The notes under the pieces are model-generated. The model worked only from the letters and a program-made list of their open reading frames with translations. It made no database searches and was not told the DNA's origin. From the NCBI GenBank assembly GCA_004557245.1, contig SFEL01000002.1:1-64000 (forward strand): a stretch of 64,000 bases of DNA, written 5' to 3'. Shown one piece after another: positions 7,681 through 16,304 of this stretch. The translations under genes and the position numbers were made by a program. How positions within the stretch are numbered: the stretch's first letter is position 1; every line of letters begins with the position of its first letter. The DNA is from Clostridiales bacterium. Its GTDB lineage: Bacteria; Bacillota; Clostridia; Christensenellales; CAG-138.

Positions 7681-8781
7681 ATGAAAGTCGTATTAAAGGA
7701 TCTCACCAAAAAATTCCCCGGTCAGGGCAAGAACGCCCCGGACGTAATAGCCGTGAACAACTTTAATGTGGAAATACCCGACGGCAAACTCATCGGCCTC
7801 TTAGGCCCCTCGGGCTGCGGCAAGAGCACCGCGTTAAACCTCATCTCCGGCCTGCTCTCCCCTACGGCGGGACGCATATTCTTTGGCGAGGACGACGTTA
7901 CGGACCTGCCGCCTGAAAACCGCGGCGTAGGGCTGGTATTTCAGAATTACGCCCTTTATCCTCACCTTACAGTAAAGCAAAACATACTTTTCCCTCTGCA
8001 AAACCTAAAGGGCGAAGACAAGCTTTCCAAAGAAGAAATGCTCGCTCGCGCCTACGACGCGGCTAAGCTTGTTCAGATCGAGGGCCTCATGGACCGCAAG
8101 CCAAAGGCGCTCTCAGGCGGACAGCAGCAGCGCGTTGCCATTGCCCGGGCCCTTGTGAAGATGCCGCGGGTGCTGCTCCTCGACGAGCCTCTTTCCAATC
8201 TTGACGCCAGACTCCGCCTCCAGACCCGGGAGGAGCTCAAGCGCATACAGCAGAAAACTAAAATCACCACCATATTCGTCACCCATGACCAGGAAGAGGC
8301 CATGAGCATTTCGGATATGATAATAGTCATGGAATCCGGCGTGATACAGCAGATAGGCCAGCCTCAGGAGGTTTACGACCAGCCCGTAAATATGTTCGTG
8401 GCGAAGTTCCTCGGCACTCCGCCCATAAACATGTTTACCGGCAAAGCTCAGGGCGGAAGGCTTTTCATAGGCGAAGACGATGTCCTGCCGGCTCCCGGCA
8501 CGCCTGACGGCGGGTATAATATAGGAATCCGCCCGGAAGGCTTCATGCCGGCGGAAAACGGCCCCCTTTGCTGCGCCTTCCGGCGCATAGAGGTGATGGG
8601 GAGGGACACCAGCGTCATATTCTCCCACCCCGCGGCAGAAGCCGACGCCGTACGGGCCATAATAAGCTCTGCAAATAAGCCCGATGGGGCCTCGGGTAAA
8701 ATACGTTTCGCCCTGCGGCCTGACAAGGTATTCCTTTTCGATAAGACTGACGGAAAGCGCATAGCCTTCCGGGCGGAGTGA
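7681..8781 (+). CDS. ABC transporter ATP-binding protein, MalK/UgpC type
   Basis: 366-aa ATPase energising a carbohydrate importer on the cytosolic face. Walker A GPSGCGKST (residues 42-50), Q-loop QNYALYPH, signature LSGGQQQR, Walker B LLLDEP, switch His in VTHDQEEAM, and a C-terminal TOBE-like region with GIRPEGFM, all as in MalK/UgpC proteins. ATG 7681 is preferred over GTG 7663 because AAAGGA sits 8 nt before it. First gene of a four-gene operon with two permeases and a binding protein. Substrate not identifiable from sequence. Confidence 0.93.
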   Translation: MKVVLKDLTKKFPGQGKNAPDVIAVNNFNVEIPDGKLIGLLGPSGCGKSTALNLISGLLSPTAGRIFFGEDDVTDLPPENRGVGLVFQNYALYPHLTVKQNILFPLQNLKGEDKLSKEEMLARAYDAAKLVQIEGLMDRKPKALSGGQQQRVAIARALVKMPRVLLLDEPLSNLDARLRLQTREELKRIQQKTKITTIFVTHDQEEAMSISDMIIVMESGVIQQIGQPQEVYDQPVNMFVAKFLGTPPINMFTGKAQGGRLFIGEDDVLPAPGTPDGGYNIGIRPEGFMPAENGPLCCAFRRIEVMGRDTSVIFSHPAAEADAVRAIISSANKPDGASGKIRFALRPDKVFLFDKTDGKRIAFRAE

Positions 8782-8784
8782 TAT

Positions 8785-9675
8785 ATGGAAAAGAACAATG
8801 CAAAGGGCTGGCTGTATCTGCTGCCCGCCATACTGTTTTTAGGGGTATTCATGATATACCCTCTGATAGACGTATTCGTGTATTCCTTTGAGGAGGGCTA
8901 TAATTCCGCCTCCCAGACTTTTTTCGGCGTAGGGCTTTACAACTACTCCTACGTGCTCCACGACCCTTACTTTTTGCAGGCACTGAAAAACACCTTCTTA
9001 TTGGTGATAATTACCGTTCCCCTCTCTACCGGCCTTGCCCTGCTCATATCCACAGGGCTAAGCTCAATCAAAAAGCTTCGCAATCTTTTCCAGACCGTAT
9101 ATTTTCTGCCCTACGTCACGAATACCCTGGCGGTGGGATTGGTATTCATGATACTCTTCAAAAAGACTGCATATACGGACGGCCTTGTTAACCTGATGAT
9201 AAACTGGTTCGGCGGAAAGTCCGTGGATTTCATAGACGGTCCCTACTGGGCCAAGATGTTCGTGCTCTGCTTCTATACCATATGGATAGTAATGCCCTTC
9301 AAGGTGCTCATACTCACAAGCGCGCTGGCCTCCGTCGACCAGAACTACTACAACGCCGCCCGCATAGACGGCACCTCCAAATTCCGCATATTTACCCGCA
9401 TAACGCTGCCGCTCATCTCCCCGATGATATTCTATCTGGTAATAACCGGCTTTATAGGCGCCTTCAAGGCGTACAGCGACGCTGTGGCCCTCTTCGGCAC
9501 AGATCTTAACGCAGCGGAGATGAACACCATAGTAGGCTATATTTACGATATGCTCTACGGCAACAGCGGCGGCTACCCCTCATTCGCATCGGCTGCGGCC
9601 ATAATACTGTTCGCTATAGTGCTCACCATAACCTGCATAAATCTTATTATCAGCAAAAAGCACGTTCATTACTGA
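8785..9675 (+). CDS. Carbohydrate ABC transporter permease (MalF/UgpA type)
   Basis: 296-aa inner-membrane subunit with about six hydrophobic segments. The EAA loop that contacts the ATPase is clear (YNAARIDGTSKFRIFTRITLP). Begins 3 nt after the ATPase stop and ends in TGATG overlapping the next gene, so the operon is translationally coupled. Confidence 0.93.
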   Translation: MEKNNAKGWLYLLPAILFLGVFMIYPLIDVFVYSFEEGYNSASQTFFGVGLYNYSYVLHDPYFLQALKNTFLLVIITVPLSTGLALLISTGLSSIKKLRNLFQTVYFLPYVTNTLAVGLVFMILFKKTAYTDGLVNLMINWFGGKSVDFIDGPYWAKMFVLCFYTIWIVMPFKVLILTSALASVDQNYYNAARIDGTSKFRIFTRITLPLISPMIFYLVITGFIGAFKAYSDAVALFGTDLNAAEMNTIVGYIYDMLYGNSGGYPSFASAAAIILFAIVLTITCINLIISKKHVHY

Positions 9676-10562
9676 TGGAGCGACCTATGGAAAAACATAC
9701 CGATTACGCCAAAATAGAAAAGCAGGCAAGAATTCGCAGCCGGGTACGCAGTACGGTAGTGCATATACTGCTGTCTCTCTGGGCCGTCATAGTGCTGTTT
9801 CCTTTTTACTGGATGGTGCTGACCTCCGTAAAGAGCTACAGCGCGTATAATTCAGAATACATACCAAAGTTCTTTACCCTCTCCCCCACTCTGCAAAACT
9901 ACGTCGACGCCTTTACGGCGGTGCCCCTCGGGCGTTATTTCACCAATACGCTGGTATTCACTTTGATCACCACGCTGCTGATGCTGGCGATCATAACCCT
10001 CGCTGCCTTCGCCTTTGCCCGGCTTGAATTCAAGGGCAAGCGGCTTGCCTTCACCCTGCTGCTGTCGCTCATGATGATACCCAACGAGCTGGTGATAATT
10101 ACCAACTTCGTGACAATTACCGACCTTGGCCTTCGCAACACCTTCACCGGCCTTATATTGCCCTCGGTAACGTCGGTATTCTATATTTACTTGCTGAAAG
10201 AGAATTTCGCACAGATACCAGACGAACTGTATTACGCCGCAAAGGTGGACGGCACCTCGGACTTCAAGTATCTCACCAAGGTAATGATACCCATTTGCAG
10301 CCCAACTATGATAACCATAGTAATACTGAAGGTCATAGAGTGCTGGAACTCCTACGTCTGGCCACGGCTCATCACCGACGACGAGAATTACTTTCTCGTC
10401 TCCAACGGCATACAGGCCATACGCGAAAGCGGCTTTGGCCGGGAAAACATACCCGCCATGATGGCGGCGGTAGTGGTAATATCAGTGCCGCTCATAGCGC
10501 TGTTTCTGGTATTCCGCAATAAGATAATGGACGGCGTATCCAGAGGAGGTACAAAGGGTTAG
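9675..10562 (+). CDS. Carbohydrate ABC transporter permease (MalG/UgpE type)
   Basis: 295-aa partner permease. Shows the EAA loop (YYAAKVDGTSDFKYLTKVMIP) and the typical N-terminal HILLSLWAVIVLFPFYWMVL segment. The ATG at 9675 overlaps the previous stop; an in-frame ATG at 9687 with GGAG 6 nt upstream is an equally good start. The stop is directly before the binding-protein gene. Confidence 0.93.
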   Translation: MERPMEKHTDYAKIEKQARIRSRVRSTVVHILLSLWAVIVLFPFYWMVLTSVKSYSAYNSEYIPKFFTLSPTLQNYVDAFTAVPLGRYFTNTLVFTLITTLLMLAIITLAAFAFARLEFKGKRLAFTLLLSLMMIPNELVIITNFVTITDLGLRNTFTGLILPSVTSVFYIYLLKENFAQIPDELYYAAKVDGTSDFKYLTKVMIPICSPTMITIVILKVIECWNSYVWPRLITDDENYFLVSNGIQAIRESGFGRENIPAMMAAVVVISVPLIALFLVFRNKIMDGVSRGGTKG

Positions 10563-10563
10563 T

Positions 10564-12165
10564 ATGAATAAAAAGCTTATCTGCCTCATACTGTCGCTGT
10601 GTATGCTGCTTCCTCTCCTTGCCGGCTGCCACGGCTCTCGGGGGCTCAGGGAATTCGCGGTGCCTGAGGAATTCGACACAAACAGGGATTATGAGATAAC
10701 CTTCTGGGCAAAGAACGACACCAACAAGACCCAGACCCATATATACCAAAAGGCCATAGCAGAATTTCAGGCGCTGTACCCGAATATCCGCGTGAACCTT
10801 CGGCTCTATACCGACTATGGCAAGATATATAACGACGTCATCACCAATATTTCCACCAACACCACCCCAAACGTCTGCATAACCTACCCCGACCACATAG
10901 CGACGTACCTAACCGGGACAAACGTGGTAGCGCCCCTCGATGAGCTGCTTGACCACCCCAGGTACGGGCTTGGCGGCAGTGACGTAAGATTCACCTCTCC
11001 CAGGAGCGGCGAGATAATACCCAGTTTCCTAAACGAATGCAGCTTCGCAGGTCACTGCTATGCCCTGCCCTTCATGCGCTCCACAGAGGCCTGCTACATA
11101 AACAAGACCTACGTGGAGGCCATGGGCTATACCCTGCCGGATACTCTGACATGGGACTTCGTATGGGAAGTGGCCGACGCCGCCACAAAGAAAAACGCCG
11201 ACGGCACATTCGCCGTAAACGGCCAGAAGGTGATGATACCCTTCATATACAAGTCCACCGACAATATGATGATACAGCTGCTGCGCCAGTCCGGCGGCGG
11301 GTATTCCAACGATCAGGGCGAAGTGCTGCTTTTCAACGATACCACAAAGGAGCTGCTGTACACCATAGCAAAACACGTGAAGAAGGGCTCCTTCTCCACC
11401 TTCAAGATATCCAGCTATCCGGCAAATTTTCTGAATGCAGGCCAGTGCATATTCGCCATAGACTCTACGGCGGGCGCCACATGGATGGGCACCCACGCCC
11501 CCCTTTCCGACATAAGCGCGGACAAACTGGTAGAATTTGAGACGTCGGTAATGCCCATACCCCAGTTTGATCCGGATCACCCCCAAATGATATCCCAGGG
11601 TCCTTCAGTATGCGTATTCAACAAGGGCGATCCTCAGGAGGTACTGGCCTCCTGGCTGTTCACGCAGTACCTGCTGACCAACGACGTGCAGATAGCATAC
11701 TCCGAAACAGAAGGCTACGTTCCCGTCACCTCCATGGCGCAGGATTCCGACGAATATATTGATTATCTTTCCAGGGAAGGGCAGGACGTCGCCCACTACG
11801 ATGTAAAGATAAAGGCGGTGAAGATGCTGCTGGCCAACTCCGACAATACCTTCGTCACCCCAGTATATAACGGCTCCGCGTCTTTGCGCGACGCTGCGGG
11901 ACAGCTCATAGAAAACGTCACAAAATCCGTCCGCCGCAAGGAGACCGTAGATGACGCATATATGGACAAGCTGTTTGCAGATGTTACTTCCCTTTACCGT
12001 CTGGACGGAGCCGGAAGGGAGAGCATATCCGCAGAAGGTGCAGAAGATCTTGGTCCCCTCCCCGGCCCTTCAAAGGCGCTGCTTTTGTCACTTTGCGCGG
12101 CATGGGCGCTTATAGGGGCGTATACCCTCCGTGACGCCGCAAAAAAGCGTAATAAACGGGTTTGA
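10564..12165 (+). CDS. Extracellular solute-binding lipoprotein with C-terminal membrane anchor
   Basis: 533-aa family-1-type solute-binding protein of the upstream importer. Signal peptide with lipobox LAGC (Cys22) predicts N-terminal lipid anchoring; the body has the family look (NRDYEITFWAKNDTNKTQ, AVNGQKVMIPFIYKS, ASWLFTQYLL). Unusually, after a Ser/Pro/Ala linker, the last 33 residues form a hydrophobic helix (about 504-520) plus a basic tail (RDAAKKRNKRV), which looks like a second anchor or stop-transfer segment. Most such proteins end in a soluble helix. Fourth gene of the operon. Confidence 0.85.
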   Translation: MNKKLICLILSLCMLLPLLAGCHGSRGLREFAVPEEFDTNRDYEITFWAKNDTNKTQTHIYQKAIAEFQALYPNIRVNLRLYTDYGKIYNDVITNISTNTTPNVCITYPDHIATYLTGTNVVAPLDELLDHPRYGLGGSDVRFTSPRSGEIIPSFLNECSFAGHCYALPFMRSTEACYINKTYVEAMGYTLPDTLTWDFVWEVADAATKKNADGTFAVNGQKVMIPFIYKSTDNMMIQLLRQSGGGYSNDQGEVLLFNDTTKELLYTIAKHVKKGSFSTFKISSYPANFLNAGQCIFAIDSTAGATWMGTHAPLSDISADKLVEFETSVMPIPQFDPDHPQMISQGPSVCVFNKGDPQEVLASWLFTQYLLTNDVQIAYSETEGYVPVTSMAQDSDEYIDYLSREGQDVAHYDVKIKAVKMLLANSDNTFVTPVYNGSASLRDAAGQLIENVTKSVRRKETVDDAYMDKLFADVTSLYRLDGAGRESISAEGAEDLGPLPGPSKALLLSLCAAWALIGAYTLRDAAKKRNKRV

Positions 12166-12190
12166 TATCCTGCAATGTATATTGTATAAT
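12162..12190 (+). promoter_or_regulatory. sigma-A promoter of the OB-fold-like lipoprotein gene
   Basis: TTGATA at 12162-12167, 17-nt spacer, perfect TATAAT at 12185-12190. The -35 element overlaps the stop codon of the solute-binding protein gene, so the lipoprotein is transcribed separately. Confidence 0.75.
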
Positions 12191-12246
12191 CATTAAGGCA
12201 TAAAAACCGTCCCTGAAAGGGGCGGCAATTATAAAGGAGAAAAACA

Positions 12247-13014
12247 ATGAAAAAATTCTTGGCAATGCTCTTGACCCTCTGCATGGTCCTCGCTTTCGCA
12301 GGCTGTGCCCAGAAGGCTCCCGAGGCAACCGAAGCCCCCGCCCAGGAGGCTACCACTGAGACTCCCGCTGAGGAAACCCCCGCTGCTACTGAGGAAGACG
12401 TCAAATCCGAGGGCGTTATGACCTACGCCGAATATGTGGCAGCCGAGCTGGAGAGCCAGGTTACAGTAGAGACCTACGTACAGGCCAAGCAATCCTGGTG
12501 GGAAGACAAGGCTACCGTTTATTCCCAGGATAAGGACGGCGCTTACTTCCTCTACAACATGGCATGCTCTCAGGAAGACTATGACAAACTGGTACCTGGC
12601 ACCAAGATCAAAGTCACCGGCTACAAATCCGAGTGGTCAGGCGAAATTGAGATAATCGACGCTACCTTCGAAATAGAAGGGGGCAGCTTCATCGCCGTTC
12701 CCTTTGACGCCACCGAGCTTCTGGGAAAGGACGAGCTTATCGACCACCAGAACCAGCTTGTTTCCTTCAAGGGGCTGACCGTCGAGAAGGTCGCTTACAA
12801 GAACGACCAGCCCGGCGATGACATCTATGTCACCTTCGGCTACAACGGCGCTTCCTATGACTTCTGCGTAGAGTCCTACCTTACCGGCCCCGACACCGAG
12901 GTTTACTCCACCGTTGGCGCTCTCGAGGAAGGCGACGTAGTTGACGTTGAGGGCTTCCTCTATTGGTATGAGGGTGTAAATACCCACATAACCGCCGTTA
13001 CCGTCGCTCAGTAA
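12247..13014 (+). CDS. Secreted lipoprotein with OB-fold-like domains, function unknown
   Basis: 255 aa. Signal peptide with lipobox FAGC (Cys20), then a Glu/Ala/Pro/Thr-rich linker (about 22-60), then a globular part. The stretch around TVETYVQAKQSWWEDKATVY ... GTKIKVTGYKSEWSGEIEI resembles bacterial OB-fold repeats, and a second similar unit follows (QLVSFKGLTVEK ... VVDVEGFLYWYEG). No catalytic motif is visible. It has its own promoter, AAAGGAG ribosome site and terminator, so it is expressed independently of the neighbouring transporter. I do not recognise a specific function. Confidence 0.75.
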   Translation: MKKFLAMLLTLCMVLAFAGCAQKAPEATEAPAQEATTETPAEETPAATEEDVKSEGVMTYAEYVAAELESQVTVETYVQAKQSWWEDKATVYSQDKDGAYFLYNMACSQEDYDKLVPGTKIKVTGYKSEWSGEIEIIDATFEIEGGSFIAVPFDATELLGKDELIDHQNQLVSFKGLTVEKVAYKNDQPGDDIYVTFGYNGASYDFCVESYLTGPDTEVYSTVGALEEGDVVDVEGFLYWYEGVNTHITAVTVAQ

Positions 13015-13028
13015 TAACTGCAAGTACA

Positions 13029-13064
13029 CGGCTCCGCAGGTTCTTCCCTGCGGGGCCTTATTTA
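13029..13064 (+). terminator. Terminator of the OB-fold-like lipoprotein gene
   Basis: GGCTCCGCAGG (13030-13040) pairs with CCTGCGGGGCC (13047-13057) and is followed by TTATTTATTT. Strong Rho-independent form. Confidence 0.8.
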
Positions 13065-13100
13065 TTTGATGAACTAATTGTTAAGCTTTGCCGCAGTTTA

Positions 13101-13135
13101 TTGACCTCCATGTCAATTTAGATTATATTTATAAT
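13101..13135 (+). promoter_or_regulatory. Promoter and BlaI-like operator of the blaI/M56 operon
   Basis: TTGACC (13101-13106), 17-nt spacer, TATATT (13124-13129). Overlapping the -10 is a dyad ATTATA-TT-TATAAT (13122-13135), close in layout to the BlaI/MecI operator ATTACA-TA-TGTAAT. A second dyad TTGAC-N6-GTCAA covers the -35 (13101-13116). This implies autorepression by the BlaI-type protein encoded next; binding is inferred. Confidence 0.55.
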
Positions 13136-13172
13136 CATAAGCTTGATATTAAAAGCATAGGAGGTAATGCCT

Positions 13173-13568
13173 GTGAAGGATACCCTAAACCCCAACGAAT
13201 GGATAGTTATGGAGGCGCTTTGGGGAAAATCCCCCGCCACGCTGGGCGAGACCATAGACCGCATAGGCAGCCGCGCCAGCTGGAACTACAAGACATACCA
13301 ATCCTACATGAACGTCCTAGAAAAGAAAGGCTACATCTCATCAGAAAAGCGCGGCCGGGACAAGTTCTACTCCCCCGCCATATCCCGTGAGGAATGCATA
13401 GCCCGCGAGAGCCGCGCCGTGCTAAGCAAGATGCAGTCGGATTCTGTAGGGCTGATGATAACCAGCATGGTACGGGAGGGCGACCTTTCACGCAGCGACA
13501 GGCTGGAGCTCATGAATATGCTGGAAAAGATGCTGAAGGAGGAAGCCGAAAATGAAAGCGACCGTTGA
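13173..13568 (+). CDS. BlaI/MecI/CopY-family transcriptional repressor
   Basis: 131-aa winged-helix repressor. N-terminal DNA-binding domain has the family signature LNPNEWIVMEALWGKSPATL and YMNVLEKKGYISSEKRGR; the C-terminal part (YSPAISREECIARES onward) is the dimerisation and protease-cleavage region. AGGAGG at 13159-13164 sits only 2 nt from ATG 13167 but 8 nt from GTG 13173, so the GTG is preferred. The last 17 nt overlap the downstream metalloprotease gene, matching the blaI-blaR1 layout. Confidence 0.92.
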   Translation: MKDTLNPNEWIVMEALWGKSPATLGETIDRIGSRASWNYKTYQSYMNVLEKKGYISSEKRGRDKFYSPAISREECIARESRAVLSKMQSDSVGLMITSMVREGDLSRSDRLELMNMLEKMLKEEAENESDR

Positions 13569-16266
13569 TGCCCTCGTTCAGGTGGCTCTCTACTCCGCCG
13601 CCATAACGGCAGGCATACTCCTGTTTCGTTTTATATTCAAAAATTGCATATCCTCTAAGCTTCAATACCTCATGTGGTGGCTGCTTATACTGCGGCTGCT
13701 CATGCCTGTAACACCTGATATCGGCCTCCACTTTAACTTGCAGGACATGCTGCTCAAGCAAGCCCATCAAGCCGAGCTGCCCACTCCTGCTCCGGTTCTG
13801 GACGTGGCCCCGGCGTCTGTACCCAACACGCAGTCCTCTTACGAAAGCGTCGCCCCGGCGGTACAGCCGGATACAGATGTAGCCCCATCACAGCACGTAA
13901 ATCCCGCAAAAAGCACCGACTGGTATTCCATCGTATTCATAGCATGGCTGCTCGGCGCGATAGGCTTCCTCGGCTGGCTGATATTCGTAAAGCTGCGCTA
14001 TTACGAATCCCTTCAGCACCTCATGGCGGGTGGACCCAGGGAGGTCTACGAGCTTTACGACAAGTGCTGCAAGGAGCTCGGTGTAAAGCCGCTTCCCCTT
14101 TGGATAGTGAATAAGTCCATGTCCCCCGGCATAGCCTTCTTCGGTGAGCCTGTGCTGCTGGTGCCCATATCGCTCTGCAACGACGAAAGCAGGCTGCGCT
14201 TTGCCCTGCTGCATGAGCTTACGCACAAAAAGCGCGGCGACCATTACATGACGCTGCTTTTGAATATCCTTCGCGCCGTGTACTGGTTTGACCCGGTTGT
14301 ACACTTCGCATTTTCAGAATTGCGATCCGATATGGAATCAGCCTGCGACTCGGACGTACTGGCCTATATAAGCCACGAGCAGAAGCGGGGCTACCTCACC
14401 GTGATACTCGACATGTTCTCATATGACACCGAACCCATACTGGGCATGAGCCAGATACGCTCAAGGCGAATGGCAAAACGCCGCATGAAAGGAGCCTTCA
14501 TGAAGAATCGTACCTCTCCCGCCTTCAGGGCGATAACGCTGTGCATCGCGCTGGCGATGTCCCTATGCTGCTTCACCACCGCCTGCCAAAGTGCGCCGGA
14601 AAAGGTTCCTCCCGATATGGCGGCAGAGCAAACGGCAGACCCGTCCCCCGAGCCCACACTTATCCCGGATCCCTCCGCGCAGGAGCCCGAAGCGATCGCA
14701 TATACTCCGGATGCCTTTGACCGCACCGACCCGGAGCAGGCGATAGCCGAATTTCTCGCCCGCTACTTCGATGACATGGCCAAGGGCAACGACGACTTCG
14801 GCTTCAGCAGCTCCACCGGCACCATGTACGACGGCCTACTGCAATTGCAGAGCAGCGATGAATCCTACAAAAACCTCGCTCTGCTCAGGCAATGGATAAA
14901 CTACACCAAGGTTCTCAGGGAAACCTCCGGCGGAGCGATGGACAGGGGTAAGTTCCAAAGCCTTGAGGTTACGGAATTTGGCATAGCAGACCAGCTTTCG
15001 GGCGGCATAATGTACGAATACCGTTTAAAGGGCTATTTCAAGACCACCGTAATGGGTACCATAGTCGAAGCAGGGCTCATAAAAAACGGCGATGAATACG
15101 TAATAACCTACGTGGATTTCTCGGACAGCAAGGAATACCGGAACTTCTGCGCCGACTTCATAGATTACGCCGAGAGGAACGATATAAAGGACTACAACAA
15201 GAACGCATACATCGAGTACATACGCAAGCAGAAGCAGCAGGCTGCGGAAAGGTATCCGATAGCGGCTCCCGAATCGGATCCTTCCAGCGGCTTGACCTCC
15301 TCAGCCGTAGCTGACATACAGTCCGCCCTGAAGGCGCTCGGCTACCTCGAAAATCCCAGCGGCGCCTACGACTCTGCCACAAGGACTGCAATCGAGATGT
15401 TTCAGGAGGATAACGCGCTGCCCTCCGATGGCATTGCGGGAGATGAAACCCTTGCCCTGCTGCTGAGCGACAGCGCAAAAAATTGGACGCTTGCGGACGG
15501 AATATACACAGGCGATAAGCGTATATGGCGTGAGCCGCCAAAGGACGGCGTTGACGGCTGGAGCAGTATTGCGGCGGACAAAATATCAGCCTATTCCGGC
15601 AGCTCCGTTACCTCCACAGGTGCAGAGTGCAAGCTGGGCACCGCCTCAGTAAATCCCAACGCTATACCCATAGGCACGGAGCTTTATATACCCGGCTACG
15701 GTTACGCAATAGCCGCCGACGTCAACGCCTACAAAAACAAGGTCAACCATTTAACCAAGGAGCCGCTGAACATGATAGACCTGTGGTTTGCCAGCAAGGA
15801 GGATGCAAGGAAATGGGAAAACAAGCATAACTTCACTATATTGTACCGCAGCGCAGACGCCCGGCCCGCAAGGGAGGCGCCGACGGCAGACGCCATCGCC
15901 GCCACCGCGAAGAATCAGGTTGGCAAAGAGTATGTTTTAAATGCCTCCGGGCCGGATGAGTTCGATTGCTCGGGACTTGTGTATTATGTGCTTAACGAAT
16001 GCGGCATAACTGTCGATCGCAAGGACTGCGCCGGATATGCGCAAAATGAGGATTGGAGCAAAATCGAAAGCCTGGGCGACGTCAAAGCGGGCGATATACT
16101 GTTCTTTTGCGGCGAGGACGGAAAAATACGGCACGCGGGTATAGCCGTTTCCTCAAAAAACATGATTGACGCCTCATCGTCACACAGAAAGGTAGTAAAG
16201 CGCAGCTGCAATACGGGTTACTGGAACCGGCACTTTGCTTTCGCAAGGCGGGTGCTATCGAAATAA
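13552..16266 (+). CDS. BlaR1-like M56 metallopeptidase fused to PG-binding, 3D and NlpC/P60 domains
   Basis: 904 aa. Order: membrane segments near 10-30, 36-52, 125-147; M56 zinc protease with HELTH at 221-225 and the downstream E-x-D cluster (SELRSDMESACDSD, about 256-268); fourth segment near 326-345; a linker and an unassigned domain (about 390-560); PG_binding_1 (about 585-640, ALKALGYL ... AYDSATRTAIEMFQ); 3D-like domain (about 678-767, IPGYGYAIAADVNAY ... MIDLWF); NlpC/P60 (about 780-900) with Cys806 in DCSGL and His861 in RHAGIAVS. BlaR1 normally ends in a penicillin-binding sensor; here that place is taken by cell-wall hydrolase modules. AAGGAGGAAG precedes the ATG. Confidence 0.88.
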   Translation: MKATVDALVQVALYSAAITAGILLFRFIFKNCISSKLQYLMWWLLILRLLMPVTPDIGLHFNLQDMLLKQAHQAELPTPAPVLDVAPASVPNTQSSYESVAPAVQPDTDVAPSQHVNPAKSTDWYSIVFIAWLLGAIGFLGWLIFVKLRYYESLQHLMAGGPREVYELYDKCCKELGVKPLPLWIVNKSMSPGIAFFGEPVLLVPISLCNDESRLRFALLHELTHKKRGDHYMTLLLNILRAVYWFDPVVHFAFSELRSDMESACDSDVLAYISHEQKRGYLTVILDMFSYDTEPILGMSQIRSRRMAKRRMKGAFMKNRTSPAFRAITLCIALAMSLCCFTTACQSAPEKVPPDMAAEQTADPSPEPTLIPDPSAQEPEAIAYTPDAFDRTDPEQAIAEFLARYFDDMAKGNDDFGFSSSTGTMYDGLLQLQSSDESYKNLALLRQWINYTKVLRETSGGAMDRGKFQSLEVTEFGIADQLSGGIMYEYRLKGYFKTTVMGTIVEAGLIKNGDEYVITYVDFSDSKEYRNFCADFIDYAERNDIKDYNKNAYIEYIRKQKQQAAERYPIAAPESDPSSGLTSSAVADIQSALKALGYLENPSGAYDSATRTAIEMFQEDNALPSDGIAGDETLALLLSDSAKNWTLADGIYTGDKRIWREPPKDGVDGWSSIAADKISAYSGSSVTSTGAECKLGTASVNPNAIPIGTELYIPGYGYAIAADVNAYKNKVNHLTKEPLNMIDLWFASKEDARKWENKHNFTILYRSADARPAREAPTADAIAATAKNQVGKEYVLNASGPDEFDCSGLVYYVLNECGITVDRKDCAGYAQNEDWSKIESLGDVKAGDILFFCGEDGKIRHAGIAVSSKNMIDASSSHRKVVKRSCNTGYWNRHFAFARRVLSK

Positions 16267-16275
16267 AGCGCACGC

Positions 16276-16304
16276 AAAAAGGCGGCCTCGTGCCGCCTTT
16301 TTTG
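16276..16304. terminator. Bidirectional terminator between convergent genes
   Basis: GGCGGC (16281-16286) and GCCGCC (16292-16297) with AAAAA before and TTTTTTT after, so it works on both strands. It separates the M56 fusion gene from the convergent LCP-like gene. Confidence 0.9.
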
